Part shown: in pieces, positions 50,265 to 58,603 of the stretch | How positions within the stretch are numbered: position 1 is the stretch's first letter | Layout of the letters: each line of letters opens with the position of its first letter | Assembly (NCBI RefSeq): GCF_900100955.1 | Contig: NZ_FNCC01000012.1 | Location: 186,001 to 250,000 of the forward strand | DNA length: 64,000 nucleotides | Reading direction: 5' to 3' | From: Lentzea fradiae | GTDB taxonomy: Bacteria > Actinomycetota > Actinomycetes > Mycobacteriales > Pseudonocardiaceae | Notes under the pieces: generated by a model | Told to the model about the DNA's origin: nothing | Databases searched by the model: none | What the model saw: only the letters and a program-made list of their open reading frames with translations | Made by a program: the position numbers and the translations under genes

Positions 50265-50894
50265 TCAGTCGGTGTCCATCGCCTCCCGCGACACCTCGGC
50301 GTGGGCGACGCGGCGGACGGCCTTGAGGACGGCGTCGCCGATCAGCGTGCCGATGACCATCGCCTCGATGATGTCGTCGCTGGACGTGCGCCGCGCGATG
50401 TATTCGAGGTCGGCGCGCGCGACGATCCTCATCGCCTCCATGTAGGAGTCGAGCAGCTCCGGGAAGTGGTCGTGGCCGACGGAGCGGGCCGCGGACAGCG
50501 CCGACACGAGCATGCCGGTCACGTTGCTCTCGTCGACGCCGAAGAATTCGAACTCGCCGTGCCGGTCGAAGAACGCCTGGACGTCCTTCACGGCGATCGG
50601 GTCGAGCTCGCCCGTGGCCGGCTGGCTGATGGCCTCCTGCACGGCGCCGAGCTTGTGGTGCATCGACTCCTCGTTCGTGTCGACCGCGGTCAGAACCTCG
50701 CGCACGGCCGCGATGGAGAGCCCGCCGACGTCGACCAGCGCCCGCACCAGCCGCAGCCTGCGCAGGTGCCCGTCGTCGTAGTGGGCCTGGTTCGGGCTGG
50801 TCAGCACGCCGGCGGGCAGCAGTCCCTCGCGCAGGTAGTACTTGATCGTCGGCACCGGAACGCCGCTTCTCTTCGAAAGCTCGCCAACACGCAT
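50265..50894 (-). CDS. MerR-family regulator
   Basis: A 209-residue protein with an N-terminal MerR winged HTH (MRVGELSKRSGVPVPTIKYY and LREGLLPAG, then HLRRLRLVRAL). The C-terminal domain of about 120 residues is mostly helical and lacks the Cys ligands of metal sensors, which suggests a hydrophobic or other small-molecule ligand. Divergent from a membrane protein operon with repeats of GGATAG/CTATCC in the gap. Confidence 0.88.
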   Translation of the reverse strand: MRVGELSKRSGVPVPTIKYYLREGLLPAGVLTSPNQAHYDDGHLRRLRLVRALVDVGGLSIAAVREVLTAVDTNEESMHHKLGAVQEAISQPATGELDPIAVKDVQAFFDRHGEFEFFGVDESNVTGMLVSALSAARSVGHDHFPELLDSYMEAMRIVARADLEYIARRTSSDDIIEAMVIGTLIGDAVLKAVRRVAHAEVSREAMDTD

Positions 50895-50897
50895 ACG

Positions 50898-50936
50898 GAT
50901 AGTGTAACTTCCGGATAGTAGAGAGTGCCGCTATCC
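50898..50936. promoter_or_regulatory. MerR-type operator
   Basis: GGATAG occurs at 50898-50903 and 50913-50918 and its complement CTATCC at 50931-50936. The last two form an inverted repeat with 12-base spacing in the 59-base gap between the MerR gene and the membrane protein gene. Confidence 0.55.
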
Positions 50937-50953
50937 ATATAGGGGGTTCCGAG

Positions 50954-51835
50954 ATGTTGCGCACGTGGCATCGGCCGTTGGTGGTCTTCGGATGGGCGAT
51001 GACGCTGCTGGTCCCGATCACGCTCGTCGGGCTGCTGGTCGACGACCGGATGCTGATGAACTCGCCGATCTGGCTCAAGCCGTTCAAGTTCGCCGTGTCG
51101 CTCGCGGTCTACGCGTTCACGCTGGCGTGGCTGCTGACGTTCCTGAAGAGGTTCCAGCGCGTCGGCTGGTGGGCGGGCACGGTGCTGGTGGCCGGCGCGT
51201 CCCTGGAGATGGTCGTGATCATCGGCCAGGTGCTGCGCGGCAAGCGCAGCCACTTCAACTTCGAGACGCCGCTCGACGTGGCCCTGTTCTCGATCATGGG
51301 CTCGACCATCGTGGTGCTCTGGGTGACGCACGCGGTCGTCGCGGTCCTGTTGTGGCGCACGGACATCGAGAACAAGGCACTCGCCTGGTCGATCCGGCTC
51401 GGGCTCGTGATCTCGTTCCTCGGCCTCGGCGTCGGGTTCCTGATGACCAGGCCGAAGCCCGGTCAGGCACTCGACGGCCCCACCCTCGGCTCGCACACCG
51501 TCGGCGCGCCCGACGGCGGCGCGTACATGCCGCTCACCGGCTGGAGCACCGAGCACGGCGACCTGCGGATCGGGCACTTCGTCGGCATGCACGCGTTGCA
51601 GGTCCTGCCGGTGGTCATCGCCCTGCTCGGCCACCGCGCCACCGTGAAGATGGCCTGGGTGACCAGCGCGTCGTTCCTGGGGCTCTTCCTGCTCGTCACC
51701 TGGCAGGCGTTGCGCGGCCAGTCCCTCGTCCAGCCCGACGGCACGACGCTGCTCGCGCTCGCCGTCATCGTCGTCGCGACCGCCGCAGGAGCCACGTGGG
51801 CGCGCGCACCGCGGAAGGAGCTCGCACTCGCATGA
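50954..51835 (+). CDS. Multi-helix membrane protein
   Basis: A 293-residue membrane protein with about seven hydrophobic helices (for example PLVVFGWAMTLLVPITLVGLL, FAVSLAVYAFTLAWLLTF, STIVVLWVTHAVVAVLLW and TLLALAVIVVATAAGATW) and a conserved-looking loop SHTVGAPDGGAYMPLTGWST. I do not recognise a functional family. It overlaps the ABA4-like gene by four bases and is probably controlled by the divergent MerR regulator. Confidence 0.78.
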   Translation: MLRTWHRPLVVFGWAMTLLVPITLVGLLVDDRMLMNSPIWLKPFKFAVSLAVYAFTLAWLLTFLKRFQRVGWWAGTVLVAGASLEMVVIIGQVLRGKRSHFNFETPLDVALFSIMGSTIVVLWVTHAVVAVLLWRTDIENKALAWSIRLGLVISFLGLGVGFLMTRPKPGQALDGPTLGSHTVGAPDGGAYMPLTGWSTEHGDLRIGHFVGMHALQVLPVVIALLGHRATVKMAWVTSASFLGLFLLVTWQALRGQSLVQPDGTTLLALAVIVVATAAGATWARAPRKELALA

Positions 51836-52281
51836 CCACCACGCTGTTCGACCTGACGTTCCTGCTGATCGCGCCGTTCTGGGCGCTGATGATCCTCGCG
51901 CCGAAGTGGTCGTGGACGAAGAAGATCGCCGAGTCGCACCTGATCGTCCTGCCGCCGGTGGTGATCTACGTCGTGCTGGTGCTGCCCGTCTTACCGGAGG
52001 TACTGGCCCTGGTGTCACGGCCGGAGCTGGGACCGCTGGCGGACTTCATGGCCACGGACACCGGAGCGGCGCTGGTGTGGGCGCACATGCTCGCGTGGGA
52101 CCTGTTCGTCGGGAGGTGGATGTACCTGGAGAGCCGGCGGCTCGACGTCCACCCGCTCGTGATGGCACCCGTTCTGGTGATCACGATCCTGCTCGCCCCG
52201 GCCGGGTTGCCGCTGTTCCTGGTCATCCGCAAGGTGTGTGATGCAAAGAACAGGGGCGCCGCTGTGGTTACCGGCCAGTAA
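51832..52281 (+). CDS. ABA4-like (DUF4281) membrane protein
   Basis: A 149-residue, four-helix protein with ABA4 features: FWALMILAPKWSWTKKIAES near the N-terminus and ALVWAHMLAWDLFVGRWMYL, then PLVMAPVLVITILLAPAGLP. In plants ABA4 is needed for neoxanthin synthesis; bacterial members are uncharacterised. Co-translated with the membrane protein upstream. Confidence 0.85.
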   Translation: MTTTLFDLTFLLIAPFWALMILAPKWSWTKKIAESHLIVLPPVVIYVVLVLPVLPEVLALVSRPELGPLADFMATDTGAALVWAHMLAWDLFVGRWMYLESRRLDVHPLVMAPVLVITILLAPAGLPLFLVIRKVCDAKNRGAAVVTGQ

Positions 52282-52300
52282 CTAGGGCTAGCATTGGCGT

Positions 52301-52312
52301 TACCGACCGGTA
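52301..52312. promoter_or_regulatory. Operator-like dyad upstream of fadA
   Basis: TACCG-AC-CGGTA is an inverted repeat 60 bases before the fadA start. A degenerate copy (TTACCGGCCAGTAAC) lies at 52268-52282. Spacing fits control of the fadAB operon by an unlinked TetR-type fatty-acid regulator, which is inference. Confidence 0.45.
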
Positions 52313-52372
52313 GGGATGTCGCGCAACCCCCTCCGGAGTGGACAGAGTTGTCACCACAAGTGAGGAGACGCC

Positions 52373-53590
52373 GTGGCCGCACCAGCAGCGCCGGCACGCG
52401 TTCGGAACGTGGTCTTCGTCGACGGCGTCCGCACGCCGTTCGGCAAGGCCGGCCCCAAGGGCATTTTCGCCGAGACCCGTGCCGACGACCTCGTCGTGAA
52501 GGTCATCCGTGAGCTGCTGCGCAGGCACCCCGAGCTGCCGCCGGAGCGCGTCGACGAGGTCGCCATCGCCGCGACCACGCAGACCGGCGACCAGGGCCTG
52601 ACGATCGGCCGCACCGCGGCACTGCTCGCGGGCCTGCCGAAGTCCGTGCCGGGGTACGCCATCGACCGCATGTGCGCGGGCGCGATGACCGCCGTCACCA
52701 CGGCGGCGAGCGGCATCGCGTTCGGCGCCTACGACGTCGTCATCGCGGGCGGCGTCGAGCACATGGGCCGTCACCCGATGGGTGAGGGCGTCGACCCGAA
52801 CCCGCGCTTCCTGTCGGACAAGATCGTCGACCCGAGCGCGCTGGTGATGGGCCAGACCGCGGAGAACCTGCACGACCGGTTCCCCGAGATCACCAAGGAG
52901 CGTGCCGACGCGTACGCGGCCGCCTCGCAGGCCAAGTACGCGGCGGCGCTCGCCGCGGGCAAGATCGGCCCCGAGCTGGTGCCCGTCGCGACCCGCTCCG
53001 CCGAGCACGGCTGGGGCCTCGCCACCGCCGACGAGCCGCCGCGTCCCGGCACCACGGTCGACGACCTGGCCAAGCTCAAGACGCCGTTCCGCCCGCACGG
53101 CCGGGTCACCGCGGGCAACGCGGCCGGCCTGAACGACGGCGCGACCGGCGCGATCCTGGCCGAGGAGGAGACCGCGCGCGAGCTGGGCCTCCCGGTCGGC
53201 ATGCGCCTCGTCGGCTACGCCTTCCAGGGCGTCGACCCGTCGGTCATGGGCGTCGGCCCGGTGCCCGCCACCGAGCGCGCGCTGTCCCGCGCGGGACTGT
53301 CCATCGAGGACATCGGCCTGTTCGAGATCAACGAGGCGTTCGCCGTGCAGGTGCTGGCGTTCCTCGACCACTTCAAGATCGCGGACGACGACCCGCGCGT
53401 GAACCAGTGGGGCGGCGCCATCGCGACCGGCCACCCGCTGGCCTCCTCCGGCGTGCGCCTGATGACGCAGCTGTCTCGTCAGTTCGCCGAGCGTCCGGAC
53501 GTCCGTTACGGCCTCACCACCATGTGCATCGGCATCGGCATGGGCGGCACGGTCATCTGGGAGAACCCGAACTGGAGTGGCGAGAAGTGA
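52373..53590 (+). CDS. fadA: Acetyl-CoA C-acyltransferase (thiolase) FadA
   Basis: A 405-residue thiolase. The acyl-accepting Cys is in DRMCAGAM near residue 100, the His in GGAIATGHPLASSG near 357, and the second Cys in LTTMCIGIGMGG near 387. It performs the last step of beta-oxidation, thiolytic cleavage of 3-ketoacyl-CoA. Its stop overlaps the fadB start by four bases (GTGA), and the two subunits are expected to form the trifunctional complex. Confidence 0.95.
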   Translation: MAAPAAPARVRNVVFVDGVRTPFGKAGPKGIFAETRADDLVVKVIRELLRRHPELPPERVDEVAIAATTQTGDQGLTIGRTAALLAGLPKSVPGYAIDRMCAGAMTAVTTAASGIAFGAYDVVIAGGVEHMGRHPMGEGVDPNPRFLSDKIVDPSALVMGQTAENLHDRFPEITKERADAYAAASQAKYAAALAAGKIGPELVPVATRSAEHGWGLATADEPPRPGTTVDDLAKLKTPFRPHGRVTAGNAAGLNDGATGAILAEEETARELGLPVGMRLVGYAFQGVDPSVMGVGPVPATERALSRAGLSIEDIGLFEINEAFAVQVLAFLDHFKIADDDPRVNQWGGAIATGHPLASSGVRLMTQLSRQFAERPDVRYGLTTMCIGIGMGGTVIWENPNWSGEK

Positions 53591-55695
53591 CCATCACCGC
53601 TGAGGAAGCAAAGGCGATCTTCCCCGACGAGGTCGTCACCCACGCCAAGACTCGTCTGATCGACGTTCCCGGCCTCGACAAGCCGGTCGCGTTCATCACG
53701 ATCGACAACGGCCTGGACCACACCCGTCCGTCGACGTTCGGCCCGCAGTCGCTGGTCTCGCTCGGCGCGGCGTTCGACGAGGCGTACGCGGCGAAGCCCG
53801 CCGCCATCGCCGTCACCGGCAAGCCGTTCATCTTCGCCGTCGGCGCGGACCTGACCGCCGTCGAGCAGGCGACGGACCGCTCGCAGGGCGTCACGATCGG
53901 CAAGCTCGGCCACGACGTCTTCCGCAAGTTCACCGAGTCGGACATCCCGACCTTCGCCTTCGTCAACGGCGCGGTGATGGGCGGTGGCCTCGAGCTCGCG
54001 CTGTCGTGCCACTACCGCACGCTCGCGTCGAACGCGGCCGCGATCGCGCTGCCCGAGGTGTTCCTGGGCCTGTTCCCGGGCTGGGGCGGCACGCAGCTGC
54101 TGCCGAACCTGATCGGCGCCAACGACGCCGTGACGGTGATCTTCGAGAACGCGTTGAACCAGAACAAGATGCTCAAGCCGAAGGACGCTCTGGCGCTGGG
54201 CATCGCGGACGTGCTGTTCGACTCCGCGGACTACCTGGAGCAGTCGCTGCTGTGGCTGTCCGGTGTCGTGCGCGGCGAGATCACCGTGCCGCGCAAGGAG
54301 ATCGACCGCGGCGAGGCGTGGGACGCCGCCGTCGCGCGGGCCAAGGCCATCGTGCACGGCAAGACCAAGGGCGCGGCGCCCGGCGCGTTGAAGGCGCTGG
54401 AGCTGCTGGAGCTGGCCCGCGAGAACGACCTCGACAAGGGCTACGCCGCCGAGACCGAGGGCCTCGCGGACCTCGTGATGAGCGACGAGCTGCGCGCGGG
54501 CCTGTACTCGTTCAACCTGGTGCAGAAGCGCGCGAAGCGCCCGGCCGGCGCTCCGGACAAGTCGCTGGCGCGCAAGGTCACCAAGGTCGGTGTCGTCGGC
54601 GCGGGCCTGATGGCCTCGCAGATGGCGCTGCTGTTCCTGCGCCGCCTGCACGTGCCGGTCGTGCTGACCGACATCGACCAGGCGCGCGTGGACAAGGGTG
54701 TCGGCTACGTCCACGCCGAGGTCGACAAGCTCGCGGGCAAGGGCCGGATCTCGCCGGACGAGGCCAACCGCCTGAAGGCGCTGGTCTCCGGCTCGCTCGA
54801 CAAGGCCGCGTTCGCCGACGCCGACTTCGTCATCGAGGCGGTGTTCGAGGACCTGGCCGTGAAGCAGCAGGTGTTCGCCGAGGTCGAGGAGCACGTCTCC
54901 GCCGAGGCGATCCTGGCCACGAACACGTCGTCGCTGTCGATCACGGACATGGCGTCGAAGCTCAAGCACCCCGAGCGCGTCGTGGGCTTCCACTTCTTCA
55001 ACCCGGTCGCGGTCATGCCGCTGCTGGAGATCGTGCGCGCCGAGCAGACCGACGACGCCACGCTCGCCACGGCGTTCGCGGTGGGCAAGCAGCTCAAGAA
55101 GTCCTCGGTGCTGGTGAAGGACGCGCCCGCGTTCGTCGTGAACCGCCTGCTGACCCGCTTCATGGGCGAGGTCATCAAGTCGGTCGACGAGGGCACGTCG
55201 TTCGAGGTCGCCGACAAGGCCACCGAGTCGCTGGGCCTGCCGATGTCGCCGATGATCCTGCTGCAGCTGGTCGGCTCGGCCGTCGCGCTGCACGTGTCGG
55301 AGACGATGCACGGCGCGTTCCCGGACCGCTTCGCGGTGTCGGAGAACATGAAGAAGTTCGTCGCCGCCGGCAAGAACGCCGTGTGGCAGTGGGACTCCTC
55401 CGGCAAGCAGACCGTGGACCCCGAGGTCGAGGCGCTGTGGCAGTTCGGCGACTCGCCGCTCACCGATGACGAGGTGCGCAGCCGCGCGCTGGAGGCGCTG
55501 GCCGAGGAGATCCGGATCATGCTCGACGAGGGCGTGGTCGCGGAGGCGCAGGACATCGACCTGTGCATGATCCTGGGCGCCGGATGGCCGTTCTGGCTGG
55601 GCGGCATCACGCCGTACCTGGACCGCGCGGGCATCTCGGAGAAGGTGACGGGCAAGCGGTTCCTGGCGCCCGGTGTGGCGTCCGTGCCCGCCTAG
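53587..55695 (+). CDS. fadB: Fatty oxidation complex alpha subunit FadB
   Basis: A 702-residue bifunctional enzyme. The N-terminal enoyl-CoA hydratase (crotonase) domain has GKPFIFAVGADLTAVEQ and NGAVMGGGLELALSCHYRTL with the catalytic Glu near GLFPGWGGTQLLPNL. The 3-hydroxyacyl-CoA dehydrogenase domain starts near residue 325 with VGVVGAGLMASQMALLFL and has GFHFFNPVAVMPLLEIV and the NRLLTRFMGE segment, followed by two C-terminal HCDH repeats. The real start is GTG 53587. It acts in beta-oxidation with FadA. Confidence 0.95.
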   Translation: MTITAEEAKAIFPDEVVTHAKTRLIDVPGLDKPVAFITIDNGLDHTRPSTFGPQSLVSLGAAFDEAYAAKPAAIAVTGKPFIFAVGADLTAVEQATDRSQGVTIGKLGHDVFRKFTESDIPTFAFVNGAVMGGGLELALSCHYRTLASNAAAIALPEVFLGLFPGWGGTQLLPNLIGANDAVTVIFENALNQNKMLKPKDALALGIADVLFDSADYLEQSLLWLSGVVRGEITVPRKEIDRGEAWDAAVARAKAIVHGKTKGAAPGALKALELLELARENDLDKGYAAETEGLADLVMSDELRAGLYSFNLVQKRAKRPAGAPDKSLARKVTKVGVVGAGLMASQMALLFLRRLHVPVVLTDIDQARVDKGVGYVHAEVDKLAGKGRISPDEANRLKALVSGSLDKAAFADADFVIEAVFEDLAVKQQVFAEVEEHVSAEAILATNTSSLSITDMASKLKHPERVVGFHFFNPVAVMPLLEIVRAEQTDDATLATAFAVGKQLKKSSVLVKDAPAFVVNRLLTRFMGEVIKSVDEGTSFEVADKATESLGLPMSPMILLQLVGSAVALHVSETMHGAFPDRFAVSENMKKFVAAGKNAVWQWDSSGKQTVDPEVEALWQFGDSPLTDDEVRSRALEALAEEIRIMLDEGVVAEAQDIDLCMILGAGWPFWLGGITPYLDRAGISEKVTGKRFLAPGVASVPA

Positions 55696-55710
55696 CACGC
55701 GTTGTTCGCG

Positions 55711-55748
55711 GTGAAGCCCCGGCTCTCTCGACGGAGCCGGGGCTTCAC
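55711..55748. terminator. Terminator after fadB
   Basis: GTGAAGCCCCGGCTC and its exact complement GAGCCGGGGCTTCAC form a 15-bp stem with an 8-base loop. It also covers the stop of the convergent hypothetical gene, so it may serve both strands. Confidence 0.85.
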
Positions 55749-56071
55749 TCCGTCTCGGGCACGTACTGCTCCGCTGAGCCGTCCTTGCGGACGAAGTAGG
55801 CGTCGATCTTGGTGGCCCGCAGCGTCACCTCGGACCCGGCCACCAGGTCGCGGTAGCGCAGCAGGTCCGGCAGCCCGAGCGCGACGACGTCGAAGGGGTG
55901 GTTCTGGCGCAGGACCAGCGATCTGCGCAGGGCCTCGCCGAACGCCCACCGCGGCGCCTCGTCGTCGTGCGGGACCTCCACCAGCGCGCCCTCGAGCTCA
56001 CGTTCGAGCGCGGCCCGCACGTGGGCGGCCGTGCCCCACGTCGCGATGTCCGTGACAGTCATGTGGGGCAT
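55745..56071 (-). CDS. Hypothetical protein
   Basis: A 108-residue soluble protein (TDIATWGTAAHVRAALERE, then RWAFGEALRRSLVLRQNHPF; LLRYRDLVAGSEVTLRATKI). Composition is balanced and codon use is typical of the genome. I recognise no domain. ATG 56071 or 56062 may be used. Divergent from the HAD-like gene. Confidence 0.65.
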   Translation of the reverse strand: MPHMTVTDIATWGTAAHVRAALERELEGALVEVPHDDEAPRWAFGEALRRSLVLRQNHPFDVVALGLPDLLRYRDLVAGSEVTLRATKIDAYFVRKDGSAEQYVPETE

Positions 56072-56121
56072 ATCGGAAAAATCCTTGCGTTCATTAGCAG
56101 CCGGGATGTTTCGATCAGGTC

Positions 56122-56664
56122 ATGACCACGCGACCGGCGATCCTGCTCGACGTCGACGGCCCGCTGAACCCGTACCTGGCGAAGCCGACCCGCCGACCGG
56201 CCGGCTACACCACGCACCGCATCCGACCGGCGGGGTTCAGCAGGCCGCTGCGCGTGTGGCTGGACCCGTCGCACGGCCCGTGGCTGCTCTCGCTCGCCGC
56301 CGCGACGGCCGCGGACCTGGTCTGGGCGACGACGTGGGAACACGAGGCCAACCAGTTCATCGGTCCCCTGCTCGGGCTGCCGGAGCTGGAGTGGATCGAC
56401 TTCGGCGGTCTCGGCTCCGACCACCGCGACGGCAGGCACGGCAAGGTCCCGGCGATCACCGCGTGGGCCGGTTCGCGCCCGATCGCGTGGCTGGACGACG
56501 AGTTCCAGAAGCGCGACCCCGACTGGGCGGCGGCACGTCCCGGCACGCTGCTGGTGCCTGTGGACCCGCGAAAGGGCATCGGCGTCGAGCACCTGGAACG
56601 GGTCCGCGCCTTCCTCACCCGTGCAGAGCGATCTCCGCGATCTCCCGGACCCGCGCGAGCGTGA
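56122..56664 (+). CDS. HAD-like domain protein
   Basis: A 180-residue protein with the HAD motif I variant DVDGPLNPYL near residue 10, motif II-like WATTWEHEAN, and IAWLDDEFQKRDPDW for motif IV. This is the small actinobacterial HAD group without a cap domain, usually annotated as secreted or hydrolase-like without known substrate. The 3' end overlaps the convergent DUF2199 gene by 50 bases. Confidence 0.8.
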   Translation: MTTRPAILLDVDGPLNPYLAKPTRRPAGYTTHRIRPAGFSRPLRVWLDPSHGPWLLSLAAATAADLVWATTWEHEANQFIGPLLGLPELEWIDFGGLGSDHRDGRHGKVPAITAWAGSRPIAWLDDEFQKRDPDWAAARPGTLLVPVDPRKGIGVEHLERVRAFLTRAERSPRSPGPARA

Positions 56665-57118
56665 TCCCCTCCCGCTGCTCGACCGCGAGCGGGTGGTCCG
56701 TCGGCTCGACCTCGACCAGCGGCCGGACGCCGAGGGCCTGCGTGTGCAGGTTGGTCTTGAGGTTGACGGTGGTGGGCTCGTAGCCGGGCAGGTTCGTCGA
56801 GAGCCAGCCGAAGTACGGCGGCTCGTTCTCGCGGGCCGGGTCCTCGTAGACGGCGATCATGCGCGCGAAGTTCGCCGGGGAGAGCGACACCCACACGCCC
56901 CACTCGAAGTCCTCGTCGGCGTCACGCACCGGCAGCACGATCCGGCCGCGCACGAACTGGTGCTCGCCGTTGATCACGCACTGCTCCTCGGACAGGAAGC
57001 TGCCGCGGTTCTCCGCGACCTCCTCCGACCAGTACACGGGCGCGGGCGCCGAGTAGCCGAACGCGAGGCCGTCGTGGACTTCACCGCAGCTGGAGCAGGT
57101 GAACGCCGAAGAAGTCAT
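56615..57118 (-). CDS. DUF2199 family protein
   Basis: A 167-residue DUF2199 protein. It starts with a zinc-ribbon-like FTCSSCGEVHDGLAFGYSAP, then LSEEQCVING and RGRIVLPV, FEWGVWVSLSPANFARM, YFGWLSTNLPGYEPT and the ending of the family (ALGVRPLVEVEPTDHPLAVE). Only two Cys form the visible CXXC. Function unknown; it often accompanies toxin or self-defence genes but nothing here shows that. Confidence 0.9.
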   Translation of the reverse strand: MTSSAFTCSSCGEVHDGLAFGYSAPAPVYWSEEVAENRGSFLSEEQCVINGEHQFVRGRIVLPVRDADEDFEWGVWVSLSPANFARMIAVYEDPARENEPPYFGWLSTNLPGYEPTTVNLKTNLHTQALGVRPLVEVEPTDHPLAVEQREGITLARVREIAEIALHG

Positions 57119-57128
57119 GCCAGAAAGC

Positions 57129-57536
57129 CTAGGCGTGCCGGATCGGCACGACTTCGACGAGCCGCCCGAGGTCCCTGAAGTCCTTGACGTTCATCGTGAG
57201 CACCGGGATGCCCGCGACCGCCGCCGTGGCCGCGATCTGCAGGTCCATCCGGCGCGGGCGGGGCGACCGGCCGGACCGCCGCACCAGCGACGCCATCTGC
57301 CCGTAGACCTTGGCCTCCTCCAGCCCGAACGGCAGCACCTCGAACGTCCGCTGCGCCGCGTAGAACCGTTCGGTGCGGGCAGCGCGCTCGATCGGGTCAT
57401 CCACGTCGACCCCGAACGCCAGCTCGGCGATCGTGACCGCGCTGAGGCAGGGCGTGGCGTTGACGTACTCGCCGAGGTTCGCCCGTTCCAGCCTGATCAG
57501 CACGCAGGTGTCGAGCAGGCAGCTCAGCTCCGCCAC
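57129..57536 (-). CDS. vapC: PIN-domain toxin (VapC-like)
   Basis: A 135-residue PIN ribonuclease. Acidic residues expected in the active site are in LLDTCVLIRLER (Asp near 9), SAVTIAELAFGV (Glu near 40), the RPRRMDLQIAATAAV region (Asp near 97), and LTMNVKDFRDL (Asp near 118). VapC toxins cleave tRNA or rRNA. GTG 57536 overlaps the antitoxin gene by 13 bases. Confidence 0.9.
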   Translation of the reverse strand: MAELSCLLDTCVLIRLERANLGEYVNATPCLSAVTIAELAFGVDVDDPIERAARTERFYAAQRTFEVLPFGLEEAKVYGQMASLVRRSGRSPRPRRMDLQIAATAAVAGIPVLTMNVKDFRDLGRLVEVVPIRHA

Positions 57537-57811
57537 GGGTCGTCCAGCGGGTCGTCGGTGCCGAAGACCTCGTCGGCGGCGCGCAGGTCGGCTTCCCAGC
57601 GGTCGGCGTCGACCGCGGGCAGGGTGCCGAAGAGCACCTGCGCCTCGCCGAGCGACGGCCGGGTCACGACCTCCTCGCGGTACGGGGAGAGCTGCGCGAC
57701 CGGCCTGTTGTTGCGAGTCACCACGAAACTCTCCCCCGCTTCGACGCGGCGCATGATCTCCGCGTTGTCGTTGCGGAGCTCACGCTGCCCGATTGCCTTG
57801 AGCTGCGACAT
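57524..57811 (-). CDS. vapB: Phd/YefM-type antitoxin (VapB-like)
   Basis: A 95-residue antitoxin with the Phd/YefM N-terminus (AIGQRELRNDNAEIMRRVEA) and GESFVVTRNNRPVAQLSPYR, then a disordered acidic C-terminus (EVFGTDDPLDDPW) that would wrap the toxin. It precedes the toxin gene, the usual order. A small dyad upstream of its start may be its operator. Confidence 0.9.
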   Translation of the reverse strand: MSQLKAIGQRELRNDNAEIMRRVEAGESFVVTRNNRPVAQLSPYREEVVTRPSLGEAQVLFGTLPAVDADRWEADLRAADEVFGTDDPLDDPWRS

Positions 57812-57842
57812 GACACCAATGTAGCTCAATCCGTCCAAATGT

Positions 57843-57855
57843 GCTACGGAGTAGC
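57843..57855. promoter_or_regulatory. Small dyad upstream of vapBC
   Basis: GCTAC-GGA-GTAGC, followed by another GTAGC/GCTAC-type element (57851-57858), lies 32 bases upstream of the antitoxin start. Position is compatible with autoregulation by the VapBC complex. Confidence 0.4.
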
Positions 57856-57883
57856 TACGGCACTCACCGGCTACCCCTCGGAC

Positions 57884-58603
57884 ATGATCAGGATCGGCAC
57901 GTCGGGCTGGCGCTACCCGGAGTGGCGCGACGGGTTCTACCGCGGCGTCCCGCAACGGCTCTGGCTCAGCCATCTGGCGTCGCGGGTCGGCAGCATCGAG
58001 ATCAACAGCTCGTTCTACCGGCTGCAGCCTCCGGAGTACTACCGGAAGTGGGCCGCCCAGACGCCGCCGGACTTCGTCTTCGCCGTCAAGGGACCGAAGC
58101 TGGTCACGCACGTCAAACGCTTGCGGCACGTGGATGACGCGCTCAGGACGTTCCTCGCGTCTCTCTCACTGGGCGCGAAGCAGGGACCACTGCTCTGGCA
58201 GCTGCCGCCGAGCCTGCGCTTCGACGCCGGCCTCGTCCAGGACTTCCTCGCTGTGCTCCCACCCGGTCGTCACGCCTTCGAACCGCGTCACGAGTCGTTC
58301 CGCACCGACGCCTACTTCGACCTGCTACGCGCGCACAACGTCGCCCACGTCGTGAGCGACGCACCGACGTTCCCGTGCATCGACGCCGTCACCGCCGACT
58401 TCGCCTACCTGCGGCTGCACGGCCACGACGAGCTGTACATCAGTTCGTACAGCGACGAGCAGCTCGGCGAGTGGGCACGGAAGATCCACGACTGGGACCG
58501 CGACACGTACGTGTACTTCGACAACACCATGCAGGGCGCCGCGACGACCAACGCCGAGACCCTGGCGCGACTCCTCGGCTCGCCGATACCGTCACATATG
58601 TGA
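57884..58603 (+). CDS. DUF72 family protein (first copy)
   Basis: A 239-residue TIM-barrel DUF72 (YecE-like) protein: IRIGTSGWRYPEWRDGFYRG at the start, IEINSSFYRLQPPEYYRKW, FVFAVKGPKLVTHVKRL, LLWQLPPSLRFD, HAFEPRHESF, YLRLHGHDELYISSYSDEQL and YVYFDNTMQG. Function of the family is unresolved. ATG 57884 is chosen because the motif begins right after it. Its stop overlaps the GTG of the secreted GH5 gene (58600). Confidence 0.9.
   Translation: MIRIGTSGWRYPEWRDGFYRGVPQRLWLSHLASRVGSIEINSSFYRLQPPEYYRKWAAQTPPDFVFAVKGPKLVTHVKRLRHVDDALRTFLASLSLGAKQGPLLWQLPPSLRFDAGLVQDFLAVLPPGRHAFEPRHESFRTDAYFDLLRAHNVAHVVSDAPTFPCIDAVTADFAYLRLHGHDELYISSYSDEQLGEWARKIHDWDRDTYVYFDNTMQGAATTNAETLARLLGSPIPSHM

Noticed and set aside
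53506..55698. A 730-codon open frame on the minus strand opposite fadB
   Set aside because: Low-complexity His/Arg/Leu protein without any motif, while the plus strand carries a full FadB.
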